Source: Planctomycetota bacterium (GTDB lineage Bacteria; Planctomycetota; UBA8108; JACQVS01). From it: a stretch of DNA of 64,000 nucleotides. Where the stretch lies: assembly GCA_028280485.1 (NCBI GenBank), contig JANQLS010000202.1, positions 1 to 64,000 on the forward strand, given 5' to 3'. The notes beneath the pieces were generated by a model. The model ran no database searches. It worked only from the letters and a program-made list of their open reading frames with translations, and was not told where the DNA came from. The position numbers were made by a program, and so were the translations under genes. Shown here one piece after another: positions 7,720-16,373 of this stretch (positions are counted from its first letter, which is position 1; each line of letters begins with the position of its first letter).

Positions 7720-10086
7720 TTATACGGCGCGCCCGCTGGACTCAGTAGCGTCGGGGTTGACCCACTGAATCTCTTGAATTGAAAAAATAGGATTGAAACT
7801 CGATTTATTTACAAACTTCTCAGTTAAGTCTAGCCCCTCTAGTCCAAATTGCACCTTTTGAATTTCAATATTTTTAAACTGTGGATCTGAAGCCAAACTT
7901 CTTCTGACATCGTCTTCGATCTTTCCTTCAGAAACAGAGGTCACGTCAAGGAATACACCATCGTTAACAAGGGAGTTCGGCTCGATGTCGACCTGACTAT
8001 TTAAAGCCCTCAAGGTGGTTTGGGTTAAGGACTGGGATAAAAGAGAATCTAGCTTTGAAAGCTCTTTGCCTTTCCAGACTCCCTTGGCATGAACAATTAA
8101 TTTCACCGGAAAAGCCCGCTGACTCCTCACTTCAATTCGCATCCCAGGTGGGGAGTGATCGTTTAAATACCTCTCTAAACTCAGACAGTGAGAGGATTGT
8201 ACCAGTTGACTCTTCGCTCGATCAGATTGAATCAATTGCACGCGAATGCTGGAGTTGACGTTTTCTAAATAAACACGTTCGACCTGCGGGAGAAGCCCCC
8301 GAACTTGACGTAAAATATCGTTCTCGGTGACCCAACACTCTCCGTGAACACTTGCAAGCGATGCTCTTCTCTTAAGGGAGTCGATAGATTCCACGTCGAG
8401 GCCACCACTGGCGACCTCTGAAACTTGAATCTCAACTCCCCCCTCACCTGAATCGAGAGGCTTTATACTTTTAATCTTCCCGTTCCCCTTGGCCCCTAAA
8501 CTGTATTTCAAGTTTAAGAGATCCACTTCCATCAGCTGAGGAGAGGTCATAGAAAAACTCTCCCCCAACTCGAGCTGAAAGTGAAGCTTCCCATCTGGAA
8601 ATCGCTTTAAGAAGAAACCGGTTTTACTCTGGCGGCTCTCTTCGTTATCCAGTTTTTGAAGATTCCACTCTCGATCTTGAAGGCGAACTCGAATGGAATC
8701 CAAACCGACCTCACAACCCTGAATGGAATCGGGCAAGGGGATCCAGTCCTCTGAAGAAGTTGACACTTGGAGGCGAACTCGAGGCGTAGTCTGTCCCTCC
8801 ACCAGCTCTAATGAGTTGGAGCTGATGGATTGAATCATCGGAAGATCTAAATACTGCCCTTCAAGCCATCGGGCCCTCAACCAGAAGAGCCTGTCGCCAA
8901 ATAGCGATTGACGCGAGCTTGATTGGGGAGGCTCGATAGAAATACAACCCGACCTTTGATACCCCTCGGTAGAGTCGATGACATCCTGTTTCTCAAGGGT
9001 TGTCCAACCGGATGAAGTGAATGCCTCCCAGATCCATCGAGGTTGCCGATCGTGATGGCTTAAAAGACTTGAAGCCATCTCATCAGTCTTTAAGTTTACC
9101 CACAATGAATACGGGCCTTCATGATCGAACCCAAAATAGGTCGCAGGGTCGTGAATGGCTGGAGGTTCATCGAGAGTAATACTTTGTTCGCTAAAAGAGA
9201 GATCTTCGAACTTCCCTCCAGACTCCACGAAGAGCCGCTCGATTGAAGTTGGAGTCCCTCCCAAATCGAGTTGAGGCAAACTCAATTGAATCGAACGCCG
9301 CGCGGGTAGGTGGGCTCGAATCCAAGGGATCTTCGCTCCTTGAAACGAGTATGAATCCAAACCACTTAAGGGTCCTTGAAGAACCATTTTCAAACGCGTT
9401 GCCGATGGAGTTTGAACCAGTTCGAAGTCACAAGGAAGCTCTCGCCAACCTTCGGGAGTGCGATATTCCCAAATCCTGTCACTCAACTCAGGATGCGTTC
9501 CCGCCCATTCGATGGAGATCGGGCGATAGGAATTTGAAAGCGATTGAAACCTTTGGTCTCCCAAATAAAGCAATCGCCCCACTTCGATCGAATCACCGAG
9601 CAAAGGATTGACAGGACTCCCCTGTCGATCTACCGGTAATCGCTTGAGGGAAGCCCTTCGCGTCGAATAAGCTCGAACCAATCGACCCGAACTGACCCAA
9701 AGAGATTGTGGAAGTTCGTAGTGAGCCACTCGCCCATCGTCATACTCCGCTTCGAAGGCTGTACCGGCATTCCATTTTTTGGCCCGACTCCCTTCGGTCG
9801 TCGGTTGAAACCGAACGAAGCAACGAGCAGAACGAGGGCTCGAAGGTTCCACTCCAACTAACTCCAGTAGGCGTTCGATCACCTCTTCTTCAGCAGCTCG
9901 AAGCTGATCCTTCATCGTCGCAATCTCTTCAGCCCAAATTTCGAGCAATACGGAGGCAGGATCTTCGGGCTTAAGATTCCAATTCGGATCGAGCTCCCCC
10001 AGTCGCTGAACCATACGGTTATAAATTTGGGCGAACTCATCTTTTGATTGAGAACTGTCTCTGAAGTCTGGAGAGAAAAAATTCAT
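7720..10086 (-). CDS. CIS baseplate wedge protein, gp6 / J-like (Afp11-type)
   Basis: A 788-residue protein similar in layout to putative baseplate assembly proteins of the P2 gpJ / T4 gp6 / Afp11 group. The N-terminus pairs 'LRAAEEEVIERLLELVGVE' with an early 'PEDPASVLLEIWAEEIA', as in those proteins. The C-terminal half contains 'ASVHGECWVTENDILRQV', corresponding to the J-like core entry that reads 'A.T.EDYE' in relatives. It should form the ring that links the hub/gp25 to the periphery and triggers sheath contraction. The ORF track starts at a TTG; I prefer the ATG at 10086, which forms a TGATG stop-start overlap with the gp25 gene. It is the last gene of the structural run. Confidence 0.8.
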   Translation of the reverse strand: MNFFSPDFRDSSQSKDEFAQIYNRMVQRLGELDPNWNLKPEDPASVLLEIWAEEIATMKDQLRAAEEEVIERLLELVGVEPSSPRSARCFVRFQPTTEGSRAKKWNAGTAFEAEYDDGRVAHYELPQSLWVSSGRLVRAYSTRRASLKRLPVDRQGSPVNPLLGDSIEVGRLLYLGDQRFQSLSNSYRPISIEWAGTHPELSDRIWEYRTPEGWRELPCDFELVQTPSATRLKMVLQGPLSGLDSYSFQGAKIPWIRAHLPARRSIQLSLPQLDLGGTPTSIERLFVESGGKFEDLSFSEQSITLDEPPAIHDPATYFGFDHEGPYSLWVNLKTDEMASSLLSHHDRQPRWIWEAFTSSGWTTLEKQDVIDSTEGYQRSGCISIEPPQSSSRQSLFGDRLFWLRARWLEGQYLDLPMIQSISSNSLELVEGQTTPRVRLQVSTSSEDWIPLPDSIQGCEVGLDSIRVRLQDREWNLQKLDNEESRQSKTGFFLKRFPDGKLHFQLELGESFSMTSPQLMEVDLLNLKYSLGAKGNGKIKSIKPLDSGEGGVEIQVSEVASGGLDVESIDSLKRRASLASVHGECWVTENDILRQVRGLLPQVERVYLENVNSSIRVQLIQSDRAKSQLVQSSHCLSLERYLNDHSPPGMRIEVRSQRAFPVKLIVHAKGVWKGKELSKLDSLLSQSLTQTTLRALNSQVDIEPNSLVNDGVFLDVTSVSEGKIEDDVRRSLASDPQFKNIEIQKVQFGLEGLDLTEKFVNKSSFNPIFSIQEIQWVNPDATESSGRAV

Positions 10087-10478
10087 CAATTCTCTCCACT
10101 CTGTTCACGCGGGGGTGACTTCCAGTGAGGAACTTGAACTCGAACTTCAATCCCATCGTAAGATTGACAAACGAGAAGAATAAATTCCCCATCAACGCTC
10201 TCGAAATCGACTCTTCGAATACCCAAATCAGGTAACCATTGATGAATGTCTTCTTCAGCTAAGGCGCTGGCAAGATTTCGATCTTCAACCCGACTTAAGT
10301 CTAAGGAAGACACTCTCGCTTGCCAACCAAACTGAGGCCAGAGCCGACGTTCTCCGGGAGCGGTCGACAAGAGCACTCCGATTCTTTGTTGTGCTTCCCC
10401 AACGCTTGAGGGCTGCTTCGAAAGGGAATCTTCGAACTTAAAGCTCCAATCCCATCGTGCCGACTCAGGTCGATGCAT
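10086..10478 (-). CDS. gp25-like baseplate wedge protein (GPW/gp25 family, Afp9-type)
   Basis: A 130-residue protein typical in length for gp25 lysozyme-fold-like wedge proteins. It shows the family's core 'LLSTAPGERRLWPQFG' (compare LL.T.PGER...P.FG) near residue 33. gp25 connects the sheath base to the wedge and nucleates the sheath. It overlaps the hub gene by 14 bp and meets the gp6-like gene in a TGATG junction, so translational coupling is likely. The position between hub and gp6/J is the same as in Afp/PVC clusters. Confidence 0.85.
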   Translation of the reverse strand: MHRPESARWDWSFKFEDSLSKQPSSVGEAQQRIGVLLSTAPGERRLWPQFGWQARVSSLDLSRVEDRNLASALAEEDIHQWLPDLGIRRVDFESVDGEFILLVCQSYDGIEVRVQVPHWKSPPREQSGEN

Positions 10479-11376
10479 GGCAGCCCCCTCCCTCTTCCTG
10501 AATCGAAAGAAACCGATGGGCTTGAGTGTCGAGTTTGAATTCGATTTCGCTCCTCCAACCCTCTGGGTTCCAAGTTAATTCAACTCTGCGGACACGGTAA
10601 TCTCCATCGACAGAATCTCCCCAACCTCGAAGGGTTATTCGATCTAGCGGAACAACGGGGCAAGCGTACGCCAAGTGTAACGAACCCCAGCGGTCTCCAT
10701 GAACTAATTGACGGACTTCAAAATCAATCCAACGCAATTCCGCGTCAAACACCTCTCGGCTCAATCGCCAAGATCGAGGAGCATCCGCCAATCGTTGGCC
10801 AAAGTATAAAGTGTTCTCTGAAATCCCTAAGCCGAGCGCATTCCTTTGAGCGTACTTTCTCAAAAGCTGTAAGGGATCTTTCTCGAATGTCAATTCTTCA
10901 CATGGAGTTGCATCCGGCTCGATCCGACTGCTCAAACCGAGCTCACTCGCAATCAATTGCGCTAACTCATCCAAACGGGGCTTTAATAAGGATCGAGGTA
11001 TGAAGGAGCGACGGGAGAATTCGTAATTTGAAAATGCAATCAATGACAACTCAGGCAACCGAGCTCGAGAAAATTGAGTTCGGATCTCTTCAACCGTCCA
11101 ATCGCGACCTGATTTAAAACTCTCTCCCCCTACTGAGATCAAGCTTCCCGGTTGGGGTAAGTCATCGTTTTTAATCTCAAAATCTTCATAGAACGATTCG
11201 AGGTCTTCGACCACCCACTCTAATCGATCCGGTCGATCGAAAGCTCGTAGCCACTGAAAATGAAGTAAGGCCCGAGCCGCCGCGATGCCAACCTCACCGG
11301 AACAAGGTAAGTGAGGAGCTCTATCACGAAAGAGGCAATCTGATATTCGAGGGATAGAAGTAGAAATCGAATGCAT
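10465..11376 (-). CDS. gp27 / phage late-control D-like hub protein (short Afp8-type)
   Basis: A 303-residue protein. The position after CIS_tube and before gp25 is that of Afp8/VgrG. A segment 'LLRKYAQRNALGLGISENT' around 178-196 matches the gp27/gpD core where hub proteins read 'LRRLAEREG...YV..G.L.FG'. A further 'GDRWGSLHLAYA' is compatible with a hub barrel. The protein is short: the gp5-like OB fold and beta-helix spike found in VgrG are not evident, and no PAAR gene follows. It either is only the hub, with the spike encoded elsewhere, or has a diverged tip. I chose the ATG at 11376. It sits 3 bp after the CIS_tube gene. Confidence 0.7.
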   Translation of the reverse strand: MHSISTSIPRISDCLFRDRAPHLPCSGEVGIAAARALLHFQWLRAFDRPDRLEWVVEDLESFYEDFEIKNDDLPQPGSLISVGGESFKSGRDWTVEEIRTQFSRARLPELSLIAFSNYEFSRRSFIPRSLLKPRLDELAQLIASELGLSSRIEPDATPCEELTFEKDPLQLLRKYAQRNALGLGISENTLYFGQRLADAPRSWRLSREVFDAELRWIDFEVRQLVHGDRWGSLHLAYACPVVPLDRITLRGWGDSVDGDYRVRRVELTWNPEGWRSEIEFKLDTQAHRFLSIQEEGGGCHAST

Positions 11377-11379
11377 GTT

Positions 11380-11808
11380 CTAGCTCCTTCCCTTTAAAAC
11401 GAGTTGAATCCACGCCCGAACGGGAGTTCCATCGGGATCGAATCGCACCCATTCTTCATTCAAATTTTCAAGCGCACCGGTAAATCGGAAGGGTCCCCAC
11501 GAAAAGAGAACCTTCTTGGCTCGGAAAGTTTTGGGATGAGGTTGCATCCAAGAAACAAGTTCGTTGAGCAATTTTCGAGCGTCACGTTGGGGACCGGGAG
11601 AATTTTCGGTTGTATCTATAAACAAATCGACAGAGAAATTTTCAATCGAAGAAGCTACTTGAAATTGAGCAGTCGGTTGAGCACTCAGATGGGAACTTCC
11701 CAATTGGTTTTGTCGTTGGATACGATAGCGCGAGGGGTTCCACAGAACCTCTATATGCTCTTGAGTATCCAAGCAAGACAGGACTGCCTTGACCAATTTT
11801 TCCGTCAT
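11380..11808 (-). CDS. CIS_tube-family protein (Afp7-type) lacking LysM
   Basis: A 142-residue protein with the features of the contractile-injection-system tube N-terminal domain: an early 'LWNPSRYRIQRQN', then 'FSVDLFIDT', 'VLFSWGPFRFTGALENLNE' and a late 'DGTPVRAWIQL'. This domain adapts the inner tube to the hub in Afp7/Pvc7. In most relatives a LysM domain follows; here the gene stops right after the CIS_tube domain, so peptidoglycan anchoring through this protein is not expected. It abuts the hub gene (3 bp gap) and follows the Ser-rich unknown by 15 bp. Confidence 0.85.
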   Translation of the reverse strand: MTEKLVKAVLSCLDTQEHIEVLWNPSRYRIQRQNQLGSSHLSAQPTAQFQVASSIENFSVDLFIDTTENSPGPQRDARKLLNELVSWMQPHPKTFRAKKVLFSWGPFRFTGALENLNEEWVRFDPDGTPVRAWIQLVLKGRS

Positions 11809-11823
11809 CGTATCAACCTAAAA

Positions 11824-12618
11824 TTAAAACCGACGCTGAGACCACTCATTTCGAGCCACTGAAGCCCGATCTCTGTTAGATTCTCCTGATCGAAAAACAT
11901 GCCTCTGTTCTTCTGACTTCTTAGAAAACGGCTTGGAGTTTAAAAAGATCGACTTTGTTTCCCCCTGCTGGTGGAGCACATCTGAATAAAAGAACTCTGA
12001 GGATGAATTCGCAAGATTTCTTCTGAAGTTTGAAGTTCGCGATTGTTCTTTGAATCCTTGTTGTTCTTCACTCTCAATAAAAGAGCTAAAGGTACCGGGC
12101 TCTGATTCCAGGGGCTCTGTCTTAAGTGGAAATAAGTTCAATCCGCGTTGAACGAATTCCTTATTGAAGAGTTCGGCCTCCTCCACAAGATTGTTCTGGT
12201 CCTTAGAGTTCGTTGAAGAATCATCCGATGAAATTCTTTTAACCATCTCAGATGAAGGACCTGAAGAGGCGGAACGACTGGCTTCTTCTCTGGTGATCGT
12301 CAACTTTGAATCATGAGCTTCAACCCGCTCGCTTCTATTAAATACTCCTGAAACTTTTCGTTGCTTCTTCGACCCACTCTTGGGCTGATTCTTAAGTTCC
12401 TTGGCAGGACTCGATTCCTCAATGAATGGAGTCACACCTGCGATTTTCTGCGAAGATTTCACTTGGGATTCATCGGCAGTTAAAACCGTTGAAGAATTGA
12501 GAAACGCCGTCCCTGAATCTCTATGGACCTTGAGTTCTTGGCTCTTAATTTCAGGAAACAAGCCCGCTAAAAACTCATTGGAGTGTCGCTCTTGAATGAG
12601 ATCGTAGAGTCGCTTCAT
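11824..12618 (-). CDS. Ser/Glu-rich, largely disordered unknown within the CIS operon
   Basis: A 264-residue protein. Only the first 30 or so residues look folded (MKRLYDLIQERHSNEFLAGL). The rest is low-complexity, rich in Ser, Glu, Lys and Asn, and probably intrinsically disordered. No family is recognised. Its ATG overlaps the stop of the tube-2 gene (ATGA), and CIS_tube follows 15 bp later, so it is made together with the particle. The slot is close to that of small Afp6-type proteins in known clusters, but those are about 60 residues. Candidate roles are tube-lumen cargo, an assembly scaffold or a tape-measure-like filler; none is shown by sequence. Confidence 0.6.
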   Translation of the reverse strand: MKRLYDLIQERHSNEFLAGLFPEIKSQELKVHRDSGTAFLNSSTVLTADESQVKSSQKIAGVTPFIEESSPAKELKNQPKSGSKKQRKVSGVFNRSERVEAHDSKLTITREEASRSASSGPSSEMVKRISSDDSSTNSKDQNNLVEEAELFNKEFVQRGLNLFPLKTEPLESEPGTFSSFIESEEQQGFKEQSRTSNFRRNLANSSSEFFYSDVLHQQGETKSIFLNSKPFSKKSEEQRHVFRSGESNRDRASVARNEWSQRRF

Positions 12619-13061
12619 GATGGAGAATCCTCAACCTCTCGCATCCAATTCAATCCCTCGTGAAGGAGTTCGATTTGAGTCAACACTGGCTGTCTTAAAG
12701 TGGAGTCAAAATCTTGTGATCTCCATCGACTGGGACGGGCCCTTTTAATTTCCCACAAGCCCTTCATTCGATCGTTCGCATCGAAGGCGATGAGTTTTCC
12801 ACTTTTCGGATCTCCTTGCTCGATCCACTCCCAATACGGTGAAGAGGGAGGGAGCAAGGCTTCCAAAACTAAGGGATCGTAGGAAGTTCCCATTTCAAAG
12901 TATCGTGGAGAATTTGTGCCTCCTTCATCCAGAGTAAGAAATTTCTTTTTTGCTCCTAATCCTCGACACGCTCTTAAACTCAGTTCAGGGAGAGTCTCAA
13001 ACTTCACCTGAAAGCGATCCGTGACAATGGGTTGATCAAAAGCCTCATAAGGAGAGTTCAA
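12615..13061 (-). CDS. Second inner-tube protein, gp19-like (Afp5-type)
   Basis: A 148-residue protein whose overall pattern resembles the T4 gp19 / Afp5 tube fold: N-terminal 'TDRFQVKFETLPELSLRACR', a mid segment with 'DPLVLEALLP', then 'IKRARPSRWRSQDFD'. It is shorter and more diverged than tube 1 and probably forms the tube base near the hub. The start is TTG at 13061, supported by a perfect AGGAGG six bases upstream; no ATG or GTG fits better. It overlaps the upstream gene by 17 bp and the downstream gene by 4 bp. Confidence 0.75.
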   Translation of the reverse strand: MNSPYEAFDQPIVTDRFQVKFETLPELSLRACRGLGAKKKFLTLDEGGTNSPRYFEMGTSYDPLVLEALLPPSSPYWEWIEQGDPKSGKLIAFDANDRMKGLWEIKRARPSRWRSQDFDSTLRQPVLTQIELLHEGLNWMREVEDSPS

Positions 13062-13368
13062 AACAAGCCTCCTCTATCTCAGTGGGATAACCATTCAGCT
13101 GCCGATAGTGCCGCTCCAAAAATCGAAGGTCGATCAAGGAGAGATCTTCTAATTGCGCGAGAGTTACTTTAGAAAGCCCTTCGATCGTCAACGATTTTTC
13201 CAGAGCTAAAAGCAAGATCTGATCAGGCTCTAGATAGACTCGAAAATCTTTAAGAAGCTCACGTTCTTCTCGAACTTGAATAGGGCGCAAACGCCCCCTT
13301 CGAAGCCTCTTCCCTGAAGGTAAGACCAAGCCGATAGGTAGAGTGAAGGTTTGATCCTTCGGCATCAT
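13045..13368 (-). CDS. Small protein, possible tail-assembly-chaperone-like
   Basis: A 107-residue protein. It opens with 'FTLPIGLVLPSGKRLRRGRL', reminiscent of phage tail-assembly-chaperone-type proteins that sit just after tube genes. A helical C-terminus follows ('LSLIDLRFLERHYRQLNGY'). Its start overlaps the tube-1 stop by 4 bp and its end overlaps the tube-2 gene by 17 bp, so it is tightly embedded in the structural operon. The chaperone call rests on position and a weak resemblance. Confidence 0.5.
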   Translation of the reverse strand: MMPKDQTFTLPIGLVLPSGKRLRRGRLRPIQVREERELLKDFRVYLEPDQILLLALEKSLTIEGLSKVTLAQLEDLSLIDLRFLERHYRQLNGYPTEIEEACFELSL

Positions 13369-13880
13369 GCGAGTTCTTCACCTTCAGGCTGCAAGACTTC
13401 CTCGTTCGTGGGAAGATTCTCATCTCCTTGAGGATCCACTCGCTCTAAACGACCGATAGAAAGCTCTAATGTTTCGATGCTGATCGAATCTCCGTTGCTA
13501 TCTAACTGAGGAGCATCGTAACGGCAAGGCCAAGCGTCGTAAAAATTCCAACGTGTCTTCTCTCTCATTTCATGATCTAAGAGAATGACTGAGCCACTGC
13601 GACTGTCGAGTTCACCGCTCTCGATGGTTTTACGCCAGTTAAAGAGTTCGTTGGAGTGAGTCACTCCCTTTTTTAAGACCAGATTGGAGTAACGAGTCTT
13701 ACCCGGAATCTGGTGGATTCTTGAGGAACTCCCCACTGTAAATTCGACAACTTCCGTTTGTGAGCCGAGGCCTTGAACCTCAGAGAATCCGCCGATCACA
13801 AGGGAACTCTCTCCGGCTAAGCCTTCGATCTCGACTAAGAAATTAAAATTACCTACGAAAGGTACTTGCTGGGAACTCAT
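13365..13880 (-). CDS. Inner-tube protein, gp19-like (Afp1-type)
   Basis: A 171-residue protein of the T4 gp19-like tail tube family. Signatures are 'FNFLVEIEGLAG' at the N-terminus, 'GGFSEVQGLGSQTEVVEF', 'GKTRYSNLVLKKGVT' and 'FYDAWPCRYDAPQLDS'. It should polymerise into the rigid inner tube that is driven out on contraction. Length is close to the family norm (about 145-170), with a short acidic C-terminal extension. It follows the sheath gene by 38 bp and overlaps the next gene by 4 bp. Confidence 0.92.
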   Translation of the reverse strand: MSSQQVPFVGNFNFLVEIEGLAGESSLVIGGFSEVQGLGSQTEVVEFTVGSSSRIHQIPGKTRYSNLVLKKGVTHSNELFNWRKTIESGELDSRSGSVILLDHEMREKTRWNFYDAWPCRYDAPQLDSNGDSISIETLELSIGRLERVDPQGDENLPTNEEVLQPEGEELA

Positions 13881-13918
13881 AGTTTTCTCAACCTTCGTTT
13901 TTCATGAGTGCTAGTTTT

Positions 13919-15046
13919 CTACTGTTCGTTTTCTGAGGCGAAATTCCACATCCCACTTAGAGCTTCACCCTGGGAGTCTGGAATTTTGGCCTCGATCTCC
14001 ACCACCAAGCGCCCTTGGCGTCCTCTAAAATCTTCGCGAACTTGAGCTCGGCAAGAGACTCTAAAGGGTTCTCTTCGACTTAAGGGCTCTAAATGCCCCT
14101 GATCGAGACAACGGTGAAGAAAGCCGTTGATCTCTCGTTCAACTCGTGGCGCAAGAAACGCATCCTGAATTTCAAATAAAACCCACCGAGTTCCTAATTC
14201 GATGGAACGTCTCAATTCTTCCCACCTTCGCCAACCGTTCAATGAAGTGAAGGTCTCTCCTAAAGTGGGTAAACCCGACCGAGTACGGTGGGCATTCTCA
14301 CTCGATAGCCATTGGGCTATAGATCGTTGTACAGAGGAGTGAGTCTTTTTGTTTCGATCGCCTTGAGAAAGAAACAACCCGAGTGCGGGACCACTCGGTG
14401 GCGCTTTATTGGAAGAAGAATCCGTCGGTGAACTCAATCCGATTTGAGCAACTTGACTCAATCCCAGTCGCGAACTCTGCGACTTCGGCATAAACTCAAG
14501 CCAAGTGAGGCGATCCTTTAAGCTTACCCTTCCCTCTGACACGACTGTAGTGGAAGAGACGTCCTTGAGTCGGGTTAAAAAATCTTCCGTCGGTTCGGGG
14601 AAGGGACCCTCAACAATGCCACAGAGGGAAGGCCTGCGAGCGAGATAAACGAGCACCGCTTCCCAGGCGCGATGGGAAGTTTTCCCGGGCATGCAAACAC
14701 AGAATAGATCGTTCAAATCACTTAACGAATGAAGCCCCGTTCGATCCCCCGCTCCTCGATCTTCCCCCAAGATCAATGTCCCCAAGCGTTCTTCGGTGGT
14801 GTGTTCAAGATTAGGAATGTGAAGAACGTAACAAGCCCTTCCACCCATGCGAAAGAAACCCTCGACACTTCTTCTGAAGTCAGATTGTTGCTCTGAAAAA
14901 AGCTCCTTCAAACTTTTTGACGACGTGAGCTTGTAGACTCCAGGTTGAGTGCTCGCATGAACTTCACCAACGAATGCGGGTAAACCGATATCGATCCAAC
15001 GGATGCCACCTTGGGTGGGGCTTTGACGATTCAATCCTACTTTCAT
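13919..15046 (-). CDS. Contractile sheath protein (Afp2/gp18-like)
   Basis: A 375-residue sheath protein. The N-terminus holds the typical 'GLPAFVGEVHASTQPGVYKL' entry and a 'GGRACYVLHI' strand. The C-terminus has the sheath-conserved segment 'RRSIELGTRWVLFEIQDAF' followed by 'VEREINGFLHRCLDQGHL' and a final beta pair that interlocks subunits. It is short relative to many eCIS sheaths, suggesting a small surface domain. Only one sheath gene is present, whereas Afp and PVC carry several. It overlaps the cap gene by 4 bp. Confidence 0.9.
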   Translation of the reverse strand: MKVGLNRQSPTQGGIRWIDIGLPAFVGEVHASTQPGVYKLTSSKSLKELFSEQQSDFRRSVEGFFRMGGRACYVLHIPNLEHTTEERLGTLILGEDRGAGDRTGLHSLSDLNDLFCVCMPGKTSHRAWEAVLVYLARRPSLCGIVEGPFPEPTEDFLTRLKDVSSTTVVSEGRVSLKDRLTWLEFMPKSQSSRLGLSQVAQIGLSSPTDSSSNKAPPSGPALGLFLSQGDRNKKTHSSVQRSIAQWLSSENAHRTRSGLPTLGETFTSLNGWRRWEELRRSIELGTRWVLFEIQDAFLAPRVEREINGFLHRCLDQGHLEPLSRREPFRVSCRAQVREDFRGRQGRLVVEIEAKIPDSQGEALSGMWNFASENEQ

Positions 15047-15783
15047 GGCGCCTCCTCAGCTGGACTATGGGGGGACGCTTCTGATTTCAAGCCTTTTAAG
15101 AGACCTCCTTTTGAAGGCGCTTTTTCCTTCTTTAGTTTAGAAGACTTCGATGAAGATAAATCGGATCCAGTACTATCCAGAACAACTTGCCTTTCGAATA
15201 CGCGAACAGCAGGTTCCTTCCTTCTCGAAGGTAGAGGAATCAACACTTCGAAGCTCAACATCAAAACGTGGCGAGGAAGTCCTAACTGACGCCAGAGATC
15301 GGGAACCGTTTCATACTTGATTGGGAATAAATCGGCGACTCCTTTAAGCGCCGCTTCATCCTTGAGACTGGCGAAAGCTTCTAAAGCGATTGAAGGGGAA
15401 TCGGAAATACCTTGGAGAGCAGCAGAATAGAGGTCAAGTTCCTCTTCGGGCCCACGCCCCCGAACGGCAAGTGCAAAACGGCAACGAATCCATTGAGGAG
15501 TTCCTCGAATGATGGCGCGAAAGGGAGTTTGCTGTGCTCCGGGATCGATACTTTCGATCGTTCCTTTACGGGACTTGAGAGCTGGGTCGGGAGCTGCCTC
15601 CCACAAGTAAAGCGCAGCGACGGGTAGCGTGTTCGCTCGTTCGAGGCTGAGGGGATGGGCAAGGTGAACAGAGATGCCGGGGCTAGGCATCGGGCGGCCA
15701 TCAGGCAACTCCAGGCGTAAATACTCCTCGAAGCGTGCCTGCAAGAGACGGCATAATTCTTGAAGAATTCGGGGACGACTCAT
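15043..15783 (-). CDS. Cap / tail-terminator protein (DUF4255, Pvc16/Afp16-like)
   Basis: A 246-residue protein. The first 190 residues match the pattern of the DUF4255 (Pvc16 N-terminal) family: an N-terminal helix 'ILQELCRLLQARFEEYL', central 'LPVAALYLWEAAPDPA', 'WIRCRFALAVRGR', then 'LPRHVLMLSFEVLIPLP'. Relatives cap the distal end of tube and sheath and set the end of polymerisation. A Ser/Lys-rich tail (about 205-246) is probably disordered. In known clusters this gene is usually last; here it is first, directly upstream of and overlapping the sheath gene. Confidence 0.8.
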   Translation of the reverse strand: MSRPRILQELCRLLQARFEEYLRLELPDGRPMPSPGISVHLAHPLSLERANTLPVAALYLWEAAPDPALKSRKGTIESIDPGAQQTPFRAIIRGTPQWIRCRFALAVRGRGPEEELDLYSAALQGISDSPSIALEAFASLKDEAALKGVADLFPIKYETVPDLWRQLGLPRHVLMLSFEVLIPLPSRRKEPAVRVFERQVVLDSTGSDLSSSKSSKLKKEKAPSKGGLLKGLKSEASPHSPAEEAP

Positions 15784-16373
15784 AAATCTTCACCTCAGGC
15801 GGCTTTCAGCTGGCAATCCCTCGAGCATCAGTTGCTCAGATGACCGAAGCCGAACACCAGGTCCCAATTAACTTCTCAACAGTTCCTTCACAAAACGGGG
15901 CAGACCCCCTCCCGATCCGATCAAATCCAAATGGAGATGACTGGAGCCTTCGAACATAAATCTCGCCAGCGTTGTTCCGGTAATCCAAAGTAGCCTCGAA
16001 AGAAGTTCCCTTCTACTTCTTCAACTACAGCTGAATTGACGCCAGGATGAACCAACTCGATTCGATCCCTATTTCTGAGATCTCAGAGTTGAAAAACACC
16101 TGGCAGAGGGGAGGTCAGACCGAATTTCACACCCACTTTTTAACGAATTTTCCCCAAGATGTTAACCACCACTTAGCCTAGCTTTTTCAACACTCCCTTC
16201 GACTCTCTACTCCGCACCCAGGGTACGAAGAAAAGCCTCTATCCTCCGCCTCCAAGAATTCCACATAAAACTTTAATATATAAACACTTATCATTAATAC
16301 TCCAAGCCAAAACAGAGCCTGAGAGTCGGCCCTCTCTTTTGCACCCAGGGTACGGGAGGGGGGAGAAAAAAAA
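15784..16373. other. Intergenic region upstream of the CIS structural operon
   Basis: About 590 bp with no supportable gene in any frame. It is the likely promoter region of the cap-sheath-tube operon. It holds two copies of GCACCCAGGGTACG (16214-16227 and 16341-16354). A third ACCCAGGGTACG lies at 49362-49373, in another intergenic region. No clear terminator for the upstream gene is visible. Confidence 0.6.
16214..16354. repeat. Two direct copies of GCACCCAGGGTACG
   Basis: Identical 14-mers at 16214-16227 and 16341-16354, 127 bp apart in the same orientation. The core ACCCAGGGTACG appears again at 49362-49373 between dnaK and prkA. Chance recurrence of a 12-mer three times in 64 kb is unlikely. 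Confidence 0.7.
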
